IMG/VR virus record: IMGVR_UViG_3300035698_007186
Span: 1-32,262 of that record
Reading direction: 5' to 3' (one strand)
DNA from: a virus
DNA: 32,262 bases
Shown piece by piece: positions 15,101 through 25,900 of this stretch. The notes under the pieces are model-generated. The model was not told the origin of the DNA. It ran no database searches and saw only the letters and a program-made list of their open reading frames with translations. Position 1 is the stretch's first letter. Each line of letters starts with the position of its first letter. A program made the position numbers and the translations under genes.

Positions 15101-16949
15101 ATGTCTCATAAAAAGCTTTCCAATTTGCTTTTGTTGGAACAAGACCTTTTTCCAAATGAAACATTTCACGATATTCCTCTAATAAGTCAAAAGCTTCAAT
15201 TGCTTCACGCATTCTAGCTAAATTCCTTATAGTAAATTTAAATTTGCCTTCTAATGCTCGTTGTTCATTTTTTCTAAATGCTTCATATTCAACACCAATC
15301 AAATTAGATGATTCTTTAACAAACGTGACAGCACCACGAAGTTTGGTTAAACTATTATACACTCTATTTATAGTACGTTGTTGTCTATTAAGAGTTTCTT
15401 TTGTTTTCCCACTACGTTTTAATGCTTTAAGTTTTTGTACAATAGTCTTGATAGCCTTACGATTAAGTTCTTCTAATTGAGATATTTCTCGACCCTTTTC
15501 AAAAAAACTTTTTAAATCTTGATCTTGTGCAAAATCTTCATCTGTCACTTTTTCTCCTTCTATAGGTAATGGTTTTATAATAGTATTTTTTTTATTAGAT
15601 AATTTTCTTAAAGTACTATAATCTCTTAAATAAGAATCTACAATATCAGTAACATTTTGAAAATCTTCTTGAGTTGGATGTTGAATACCTAAAAAATCTA
15701 AAACAGCATACCAAAATCTTTGCCATACATTAAATTTGAGAGATTTAACTTCTTCTATAAAAGCAGGATTCGTCATTATTTCAGAAACAAATTCTCGAAC
15801 ATTAGTAAAACCATAAAACTCATTAACATTTTTTGAAGAAGCGAGAGATGCTGAATATAAAGATTTTATTTTTTTTACGAATGCTTTATCTGCTTCTGTC
15901 TTTGGACTAAAAATAGCAGATACTGTATATAAATGAACAACTTCATGCACAAATGCTCTTATAATAAAATCAAAAGTTTGTTCTACAGCAAGGGCTTCGT
16001 TTATTTGAATAACACCAAAATTTAAAGCAGTTGGAGGTGGCACTTGCATAACATCATGTTCCCCAAAACTTTCTTTTTTTAATTCCTCTTTACTAGAAAC
16101 AATTTGAAATCTAAGTTCCTTTTGGTCTTCATTAGTTTTCCTAGACATTAATGAAGCAAGTTCCCTTAAAACAGGATCACTCGTTTGTCTAGATATTTCT
16201 GACATTACACGAGCAACTACATTACCACCATCTTTGACATCTTGATTCTCATCTTTTATATCATCAAGTAAAGAACGTACAGCAAATTCATTAGCACGTT
16301 TTGTATTTTTACTTGCTTTTTTAGCTAGAGGCACATGTTCATTTGCTTCTAACGTTTTATCTATCATCTGATTTTCCTGCTTACTTAAAACCTCTTTGTT
16401 GATAAAAGGATAGTAAACAGTACGACCAGCTTTTCTTGTAGCATTAGCATCTATACGTATTTGTAAAAGACCTGGGTTTACCCTATTGATTTTATTTGAA
16501 TTAACAACAGCATCCCCATAGTTATTACTACCATATTCATCTTTCTTAACCCATACTTTATCTTCACTTTTTATTTTTGTAAAACCTGGGATTTTCTTTA
16601 AAGCTTTTTCAATATCATCAAAAGAAGTATAAGTCTTAGTTAATAACTTTTGATATTCTTTTTCCTTTTTAGATATACCTTCTGTTTGTTTATAATCTCT
16701 AAACTGATAGTTAAGTATATCCTCATACTTTGGTTCACCATTCTCATCGAGTTTGTTTTTAACATTCTCGGGACTAGTTAACCAATCACCAAACCATTCT
16801 AAAAATTCATCAGAATGCATTTCTTCATACATCCTTTTGGTTTTAGCCCTATCTTCTGTTAATCCTAATAGTTGTTTAAACAAACTAGATTCAACATACT
16901 CACCTTCGGTGTTTCTTATTCTAGGAATTATGTGACAAATATTAGCCAT
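12147..16949 (-). CDS. Giant virion-type protein with zincin motif and membrane segment (1600 aa)
   Basis: A 1600-residue protein, probably packaged and injected. The N-terminus has FLEWFGDW at 49-56 followed by DENGEP near 68-73, a motif seen in phage and mobile-element polyvalent (PolyVal-type) proteins. A metallopeptidase signature HEVVH lies at residues 335-339, with NVREFVSE about 50 residues later as a possible third ligand. Residues about 480-760 are highly helical. Near residue 1470, LNFLLVAIILGNVALTM is a clear transmembrane segment, preceded by an amphipathic region. It starts three bases after the polymerase-fusion stop, so it is the last gene of the late operon. Comparable giant proteins with zincin domains are known in crAss-like phages. 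Whether the peptidase acts on virion proteins or host targets is unknown. Confidence 0.8.
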   Translation of the reverse strand: MANICHIIPRIRNTEGEYVESSLFKQLLGLTEDRAKTKRMYEEMHSDEFLEWFGDWLTSPENVKNKLDENGEPKYEDILNYQFRDYKQTEGISKKEKEYQKLLTKTYTSFDDIEKALKKIPGFTKIKSEDKVWVKKDEYGSNNYGDAVVNSNKINRVNPGLLQIRIDANATRKAGRTVYYPFINKEVLSKQENQMIDKTLEANEHVPLAKKASKNTKRANEFAVRSLLDDIKDENQDVKDGGNVVARVMSEISRQTSDPVLRELASLMSRKTNEDQKELRFQIVSSKEELKKESFGEHDVMQVPPPTALNFGVIQINEALAVEQTFDFIIRAFVHEVVHLYTVSAIFSPKTEADKAFVKKIKSLYSASLASSKNVNEFYGFTNVREFVSEIMTNPAFIEEVKSLKFNVWQRFWYAVLDFLGIQHPTQEDFQNVTDIVDSYLRDYSTLRKLSNKKNTIIKPLPIEGEKVTDEDFAQDQDLKSFFEKGREISQLEELNRKAIKTIVQKLKALKRSGKTKETLNRQQRTINRVYNSLTKLRGAVTFVKESSNLIGVEYEAFRKNEQRALEGKFKFTIRNLARMREAIEAFDLLEEYREMFHLEKGLVPTKANWKAFYETLDNAIAQKNIMKAAYEYRGMDLLIDFLEPHFNGLYKTFERDAENQYNKLSKAEQAEISMEDYIKREAKGNYSTIKERTKTLLRFELKKASKDINVLTRHLDNMLDTRDVIASAMIEKITITDYEARKGSIEVSTLINEVLQKLEKSFPQGPLTDLRKSYDFMLEKKDGEYTQHYITPSLSSFQQTWFDLLEETKNLEEEERDAIRQEWKDQNAPLDKEAFINAKNEFVQSLVDSGDMTDEEADTYSVAESIYLKRGKIREVLVDLQNNNRLNPNAAELISSWVLENTWDYRDPARIWRNPQWEHLVSLAGGDLELSIPLQREQVKENVTKDPRISFYNLIVRLSEEANRNVSFNFRIGSRLPGMEKDISERIKEGQSRSEIFNASLAREFTLRQDETERGNKEITDAEGNPKYFLPVHFTSQVKLENQSWDIPTLYNEFWKMANDHALKNEILPEMEMTKFFIDQRGAVGERDRSGKAKKRFYGPIKDFINKPKGKTLIGDQFNDWMLMNVYGKAEKDEGSFKIRKGKLSDKEKQERAELLDKPNLTTEEKSRLKKLSRKGVDVEMDWAKLSDFVNKYTALNLLGLNFTQGTANVILGETLQLAEAIAGEYINLKSYNKANKVYFQHLPNMLADIGARRPKNVMSLLIERFNVLHEYDSISFRKSTRFRQLMTSNTLFFMQEAGEHFMQSRFLLAFLDDKRALDKNGNDIGSMLDNYVVVDGRLKLKDNVDIEKSEWDSEQQELFGIKVRGVLSRLHGEYSDLGRVAIQRMALGRMAYMFRKFVVPGFKRRWQKSGYTQRLDDVVEGSYRSFGRFFGKFVKDVYTFQFHLISEDWRMLTKHEKANIHRTIVELNFLLVAIILGNVALTMRGESDDDKEDQWWSFAAYQMLRLRAELLFFTPKLDESMSILRSPMASMSVLENSVKLIGQLFDPISSGTFQFSRYEQGAWKGKPKIQRTLIQMTPGMKQMYRMRDISNQTSWFMN

Positions 16950-16952
16950 AAC

Positions 16953-19900
16953 TTAACAAATTTCGAGGTTATCCTCAGTTCTATTTTGTATTCTTTCATC
17001 GATATCTAAAGTCAATTGAACAGGTGTTGTTTTAACTTTCCCATCTAATATATCATCTAATTGTTGTCTCCAACCTTTATTAGAAAGATTTATAACTGGA
17101 ATTCCTTTCAATGAAGATAATGCTATCGCTTGACCAGTACCACCAGTATTGCGAGCATCGTTTTTACCATAATATTTTCTTTGGTCTGCTCTAGTTTCTC
17201 CTTCTTGTGTCCAAACAATAGTAAAATCAACAGGAGTATTTAAATCAGCACCAAATACTTGATTTGTATTTCTAGCCATTAAATTTAAAGGATATTCAGT
17301 AAGTCTTTCGGGATTTGGATGTATTTCTTTAGCTATTGTTCTAGTTTGATTAGTTGCATCTTTAGTAGTAAAAACATTTTTATTTGTAGCACCTTTTCTA
17401 AATGCAGCATCAGCTCCAATTGCGTCTCCAGTATTCAAAATATAACCTTTACCTTCTAACTCATTTGCAAGTTCGGTCATTATATTTAAAACATCCGAAG
17501 GAGTATTTCTAGATCCAACACCAGCATATGTTTTAGTCGGAGTTAGCGATTTACTAGGTAATTTATCAAATTCAGGAGTTTTACTTATAGTTACTTCAGG
17601 TTTAGCAATCAACTCACTAAAAGTATCTATCTTCTCTGTAGATTTAGCAAGAACATCTGCTTTCTCATTACCTTCTATACCAATATGAGCAGGTACATAT
17701 TGAAATGTAACAGATCCTCCGTTAGATTTTATATTTTCAATCCGTTCTATACCAACAGCAACCATATCTTTAATCCAATCTCTGTTTTGCTTCCATTCCC
17801 CAGTTAACCATTTTTCTACACCATTATAGTCTTGAAGTATTTTAATGTGTTCGGAAGTATTATTAAATATTCTTAGAACTTCTAAAGTACCAAGTAATTC
17901 CATTGTTGGATTTGATACAGCTTTGTCAATATCTGGTATATCATATCTATCTGCAAACGATTGTTTTTCAGACACACCACTAATCTTATACTCTGTACCA
18001 TTGTACATCATTGATGCACCATAACCTATCTGACCAGTACCTTTAATATCACTACCATCGACATAAATCTCTAATGGTTTTTTACTATTAGATAAATTTT
18101 CTGCTTTTTCCACTCTTATTTCATTCTCTACTTTAGATTCAATAACCACTTTACCTTCAGCTGTTTCTTTTATAGCTTCTGTAGCCATCATATCGTCATA
18201 ATTATCAAATATCTCAACAGCTGTCAAATCAGATTGATCTATTATTCTTGTAGAAGGCCAATGTTTTTGAGCACTCTGTTCTGGATTAGTTAACCAATGA
18301 TCCAATTTATTGTTATCGAATATACTCTTTTTTAAACCATATTCCCTAACAAGTATACCCCTATTGTAATAGGACATCCTTTCACTTGCTACATATATAG
18401 GATAGTTGTCCTTAGTATCATACCCAACATACCGCATTAATTGATTACCACCATACATATCAGAAGATAATGATATATAAGGTTTATATATGTGTTGCTT
18501 ATGTTTGTTAATACCTATATATAATGTACGATCATGAACTTTAGATAATAATATTGTTGATTTATCTTTAGCCATTCGATTTTCAATCTCAGCATCGTCC
18601 CTTGGTCTCTTAACAAAAGTTTCATTAAACCAATTATTTTTTATTATTTCATCTTCAACTCCACGAAATAAATCATTGTTATTTGATTGAAGATTATTCA
18701 TAACATCTTTGATAAACTCATTATATGATATGATCTTCTCACCATCACGTATTTCTTTGAATGCTTGAGGTGGTATGAAATGATAGAATGAGAATATACC
18801 ACGTTTAAAACCAGAAGTATAATAAGCAAATACAAGTAAGTTTTTTGCAAAAGCTTGTACATCGGGACTTTTATGTTCAAATAAATCAGCCCATGCTAGT
18901 GTTAAATTATCTTTAGCAAACTTATCATTATCCCTATTTGAAGGAACTGTAATGAATGATTCAAATAAACTATCTTCAAAGTAAGTATAATTTAGATATT
19001 TAATCAATTCATTTTTAATTAACTCTGGATGTTGTTTTGCTAATCCTTGGGCTTGTTTAATTCTCCAAATTTGTTTAATGATAGAATTGTCACCAAATAA
19101 TAAGTTCTCCAATCGTGTGGATGTCATTTTAACACCACGTTCATCAGTAAAGAATCTTGAAGATATATATGAATATACTTCATTAGAAATACTATTAATA
19201 ATACCAGAATTTCTAGTATAAGTCAAACCTAACCTATCCCTAACTGCTTGATGCATATCACCAAATCCTTTGGTTGCTTCCATCATTTGCTGTGACATAG
19301 CTTGTAATGGCAACTCAACAGCATTCCTAAACATTTCACCTAAATAACTAGCCCCTTCTATATCAACTATTTTATGATTTATATTGTCATATGGTAATAT
19401 TTTGTTGAAATTAATGAACTTGTTGTCGGCATATACCTTCTCAACCATATTAACAAACCCTCTAAGTTCAGAAAAGTTCTTCCCATAACGTTTTGTATCA
19501 ACTTGTGATGCAGATGTAGCTTCAAATAGGTAATGTCCAAGGTTTTCTAAGTTATTAAACCTCTCGAGTATCATACTTTGAAAGACATAATACTCTAAAT
19601 CTTCACTTAAACTACCAAACTTCTCAATTTGTTCTAACAAAGTAGTCTCATCCCACAGATTTGGTTCAATTTTAGTTCTTATATCATTGATAACGGAGGC
19701 ATCTGTCTCTATTTCTGCTATCTTTTCCTTGTATGTAGCTTGTAATTCAGCATGAATGTCCGCTTCACCCCGTCCCAATCGTCCACGGTTACGTAAAAAC
19801 TTTTCAGCATACTCTTTTAGTATAGGTTGTGATAAGAAATCAAATGATATCTCACCAGCACCTGCCCTAAGTAGTAATGTTATAACGCTATACGTTGAAG

Positions 19901-22900
19901 CATTAACATTCAAATCAATAATATAAGTATCTTTCTCCAAGTCAACGTGAGCATCAACTCCAGCACTTAACCAATCAGTAATAACTACTTCATCTTTACC
20001 ACGCTTTTGAGATAAATCTATATTACCGTCAGAATCTCTATGAATTGGAGCTGATGTAGAACCTTTTAACTTAAGTTCAGCAATCTGTGATAACACATGG
20101 TGGGTATTTGCAAGTGCAAATGGACCAATACCATTCTTACCCATAGCATTCTGCATCTTAATATCAGTCTGAAAGGTAGGCGACGCAGATTCTAATGAAC
20201 CTAAACGTTTATCTTTACCTTCAAGTTTATTTATTGTCTTGGCTTTAGCTTTCAATATACCAGTAGCAATCCCTAATGGATTTGTACTTGGTATAAAATG
20301 TTCTTCGCTATCAAGTATAGCAAAATAAGCATCTATCAATTTATTTTCTACTGCTTTTCTTTCGTTCTGTTCATAGATAGATAATTTCAAAAACTCTTCT
20401 TTAGTAGGTATGATTCCTTTATCAATCATAACCTTACTTGCAGTCTCTATGAATTGATTTTTTTCTTCGCGATTAATTTCAATTAAATCGTTAATGAAGT
20501 CATACTTCTCATAATGAGCACTTATCTCTATGTTAATAGCCCTAGCCTCAACGAAACGTTCCGCAGCTACCGCAACCTTATGTCTCACTATTAAATCTTT
20601 GATACGGGAGCCCTCTTCACCTATGTAATCAGACCTTTCAACAATATTAGCATGATAGTCATATTTGAGCTGTGAGAGCTCTTTAGTCTCTTCCTCACTC
20701 AATGTATCAAGGTTATCATAAAAGGCGCTTAGAACGGCTCTCTGGTACCTTAAATCGGCTGTTTCGTCCCCTTCTAAGAATGGTACTTTAGATACCTTAT
20801 TTCCTTTGCTTTCATAGTTATGTCTGATAACAAAAAGTTTATCAATATCGAAGTCAGAACCAGTCAATGTAGTAAACTCATTCGGTAGTATGATAGTATC
20901 CCCAGAATTTTCTGGGAGTAATTCTACTACTTTTAAAGTAACAATAGAGTTTTGCCCCTGAGTAGGTATACGATACCCTATAATCCTAAGATCATTCTCT
21001 ACAAACTCTTTCTTCTGTTCCCATGTAAGCCTCTTATAATTAGGTATAATATGTTTAAACAAGTTAACAGATACCCTACATTCCATGGATTTAACTTCAC
21101 CATCTTCATATGTCTTAAACTTTAAGTCTTTATCCTCGCCTAATGTTTTTAAACCGAAGTTAGACATCTGTATTAATTGATTCCCAGGTAGGTTTATATC
21201 AACTGTTTCCTTACCAATAAACGATAATATACGACTATAAATCCAACGTCTGTCAGGTAATGCATCAAGTTCTAAGTACTTAACTAACCCAACAACTCCT
21301 TGTTCCATAACAAGACTCTCTATAACAGAGTCTGGCATACCAGCATTACGAGCATCATTTTTTAATATATCAAGTAATTTTTCCTCATCAATTTGAGATA
21401 AGTTATCTTCTGTCATACCAAGTTTAGCTAATACTCTTTTACGACCTTTTTTTGATAAGTCCTTTATACTTTCGTATATAACATTAGCAACATCACGCCC
21501 AGTAACTGGATCATCATCTAATATATAAACATTTTGATTTAAGTTTAAGTTACCCATAGCTATCTTCAGAAACTGAGTACCAGTTTTAGTCCGTTCTATG
21601 TCATGAGGTTCAGTAGTTAACTGCCTACGTAAGAATTGAAATGATTGAGTAAATACTGGAAGCTCTGAAAGATTCGCAACACTACCGTCTTTATTATAAA
21701 AGGAATGTTTCTCTCTACCGCCTATCTTAACAGCAGTATCAAACTTAACCATATCTAATGGATTGTCTTTATCTTCCATCCTATTCAATAACAGTTCAAG
21801 TTCTTTATCTTTAACCATACGTCTAAAGACAGTAGCTAATGACATCTTATCAAAGGTTGGTATTGCTTTACCACTATCAAATGTAAAACCAAAATAAACA
21901 AGTTTCAATGGTTTCATTACAACATTAAGAGCCCGTACTTCTTCAGAGGCAGTTGGTTCTTTATCTGATTGTAATATATCAAATGCTTCTTGCATATCAG
22001 AAGTCCATTCCCCCATACGATCAGCAATTTGCCTATACATATTGGGTGATATATATACTTGAGCATCGGTTGGGTCAACACTTGTGTAACCTTTCAAGTT
22101 ATTTTTAGCATCATCTCTAGCTTTCTTAGACATATTTTTACCTTCGTTCTCAGGCCAAGACTCGTAAAGTTCTTTTAAAAGTTCTGTGTGTTTAACTAAT
22201 AGATTTTTATAAAATGGACTATAAAGCGATTGTGTTGCAAATGTAGTCACACTATAAGTATCTGTATCATAATCTGGATGTTCAAGACGTTGCATATCTC
22301 CAGTGGATGTTAATACTGATAAGCGTTTAACTTTATCACTTATAACATTACCAACTTTATCTGATTCAAGATATGCTGGATCACCAAATGATATTTTTTC
22401 TGTTTCTATAACAGACATCATAGTATTGATTGTATATTCACCTATGATACTCCTAATAGCAATATCTTCTGAACCATAAAAATTTGTTAAATCTGTAACA
22501 ACATCTTTACTTATAAATCTATTTTTAAATGCACCTTTAGACATCGTTATAACTCCACTACTCAATGCGTTATTTATCTCAGTCTCAATACGTTCAGCTA
22601 ATATTTCCCTTATTTCTGGTTTAGAGTCCCTATCAAATTCAAATCCTTTCTTATTAAAAGAAATAAAATGCTGATAATTTAAACCATTGGCCTTGGTATA
22701 GTCATTGCCATATTTATAATGATATTCATTTACTAATTGATCAGTACTACCATTTTCTACAGCTTCGTCAATTTCCTTTTCTGTCTGTTCAATCCTATTG
22801 CGTTCATCTATAGCATAACCAACAAACATATCAATAACATCCTCAGGTATAGTCAAAGTATTGTCTTCCTCAACATCATACCTAAATTCAACAGTAGGCA

Positions 22901-25900
22901 TACCATCATATATATAGTATGTACTACGACCACCTAGTGTTGGGAAAGGTATTTTACCTTTAGCAACCATGTTAAGTTTCATTACGTAGTCCTCAAACCT
23001 GGTTATCTCTTGATATTTCCTACCAGTATCACCAGAACGTCTTTGTATTAGACCTGAAGAGGTACGTATTTGAAATGCTTTTCTTACTTCAGGATTCTCT
23101 CGTATCTGCTTAAGAAATACTGAATTAGCATTATATGTAACATTTGATAATTCTTGTAAATACACATCATCCTTCTTTATTGCATTAACAGATTCTGTTG
23201 CAAAACTAACAGGAGCATAGGTATAAAATAAGGCACTACCTGCGCCAATTACAGAGTTTGCAATCTGTTCAGGATGTATAGTTACATAATAGTCCGCAAG
23301 TTTCTTGATGATTTTCTCGTCTGAGAACATCGTTTCGATAGGTTTTTCACTATGTCCATAAAAAGGACTACTATCTACATCAAACAATGGTGATAAATCT
23401 ATAACAATTAGATCAGTTAATGCGTCATCGGGATTCTTTTCACTATCTTTGACTAATTCTTTAACTGTATCAGAATCTATATTGATTGCAAAGTTATTAA
23501 GAACTTCAACAACTGAATCAACATAGGCTTTATAATTAGTTAAAGTACCATCTTTAATATCCTTTATTACTTCCCCTTTAAGTTTCTCATATTTTGCAAA
23601 TACTTCATTGACTGCTTCTCCTACAAGTACAAGTTTACCATCTGATCCACGATAAACAGATTCACTTAAAGTAAATGTGTCATTCCATTTACGAGCAATC
23701 AAGCGTTGAGCTTTATTAATGTCAGCATCTGTAAATTCAAAAATAAGACCATCTTTGGTTCTAGAAAATAAAGTGTTCATGAACTCGTGTCTGTGTTTTT
23801 TTACAGCAGAGTAAAATTGAGAACGTATGTCTTCTGTACCAAGTTCTAATTTCTTAATAAGTTGTTGATAAGGATAATCACCTTTCTCCCTATTCTTAAG
23901 TCGTTCTATCATTTCTTCTATAGAAGCAGAGTCATGTAAACCATACATAATCCTATCCCAAGTAGTAGAAAAATCAACAAAATTGTACATATTTGTAAAC
24001 TCATCTTTCTGATCTGACTCATGTAAACTAGAGACGAGAAACTTAATACTCGCTAATACATTGTCTTTTGAATCACGTTCAAATGACTCTAATGTATATT
24101 GAGTAAAGTTACCATCAAGATCAAATTCCTCAATTTCAAATTGTTCAGTGTTACGCGAATGCTTCTTACGAATATTATATTCTAATAGTTTGTCTTCGAT
24201 AAGTTCCTTTACAACAGGAAAGTTATCTAAAAGTTCTGAATACAAATCACCATAACGCATGTAACGAGCTGTCTCATTATCACGTTTAGCTTGATCCCAA
24301 TTAGCAACTGTTTGTGCTTTAGGAGCAGTAGCATAATATGAATCCCTACGTTCACCTAATACTGTCTTTAAAAAGTCAAATCCTTGACCGATAGACTTAA
24401 CACTATTGAAATCTACAGTTTTAGTTTTTACACTATGAGTTAAAGATAAGTTTAATAAAGTATTTGTAAGACCTTTAATAACAGATCTTAGTTGATCACT
24501 TGTCTGTATCATCTGAAATGCTTGACCTTTAACTACCCTATTATAAGGATACTTAGATGCTTTAACACGATCGATATTTTCCTCACTTGCTTTAGAATAC
24601 CGAAATCTACCACGTTGAATAGATTTAAACAAGGTGTTAGTATCAAATGATGTTAAACGTCTCGGACCTATGAAGAAATTATAGATCAAATCCCATAACA
24701 TCTGAAAAAACTTCTTAATAGCATGTGGTTCTTTCTTGTTACCTTCTAACAAAACATAGTCCCTAAACTTCTCAGCTAATATTTCTTCAACTTGCCTATC
24801 AGTCTTATCAACTAAACCATGTTGTTTTCTTGCAGAATTATACAGTTCACTACGTTCGTCTTCATTCAAATAAAGTAAACTAACCCTATGGAATGATTCA
24901 TGATATAAACTACCTTTCTCAGCAGCACGATACAATAGAATAGAATCCCATCTGAGCTGACCAAACGAAGTTCTAGTTGAACCTTTGGCAGCTTGTATAA
25001 GTCGTTCTGTTATTTCGACTGGTACATTACCAAATCGTTTATTAAACCATTTAAGTTCTTCTTCTAATTTCATACGAGGATATGACCTGTTCATACCATA
25101 TTTATTAATACGGTTGATAGGAGCATCTTCTTCACCAATTTGACCTGCTTCTTTGAGGAAATCTTCCTCTGACATAGCAATATTTTTGGTTGGTGCTTCC
25201 TCTATTTTAGGTTCAGTAACAGTAGGAGCTTCTATGACAGGAATAGTCTCCTCAACTGGTTCATTCTCATTTAAAGAAGTTGAACTATAATCTATAAGTA
25301 TTTGACCTATATCACCTGCCGTTTGAGTAGCAAAGTTAAATAGTTTCTTTGATATGGTTAAGTTCCTAATAAACTGACCATCTATTTCTGATTTTAAAGT
25401 AACGCCTTGTTCTAAAGATCTAAATCGTTTCTTACCATCTTCTTGTACAATCTCAACCAATGGCAAGATTGCACCTTTACGTTTAACATATACTTGAGCA
25501 CCAACTGGTAAATTGCCAAATTCTTTAGCATTAGTTATCTTATCGACCTTAACTGGAACTGGTTCTTTAGATGGTATAGTCTTAGCTTTTTGTTTCTTGG
25601 TCTGAGGTTTCCTCACAACATCTTCAACAGAAGGAACGTCTACAAGAATAACAGGAGTATGAAATATAGAACGTTCATTAATTTCTGTTAAATCAGTAGT
25701 CAATGCTTTATTTTGCAATAACCATGTTGAATACAATGGATATTTACCTTTCTTATCTTTCTTAACTTCCCAACCACCTAACTTAAATGCTTTCTTAAAC
25801 GGTTTGTTTAATTCTGCATTAAGTAATTTAATCTTCTTATTAACAGCATAATTCTTATTTTCAACAGCCCAAGTAATAAAACGTTCCCTATTAGCTGCTT

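Noticed and set aside
12615-16935. Several + strand open frames inside the 1600-residue gene
   Set aside because: All are shadows of the long - strand gene, with serine/leucine/threonine-rich translations and no motifs.
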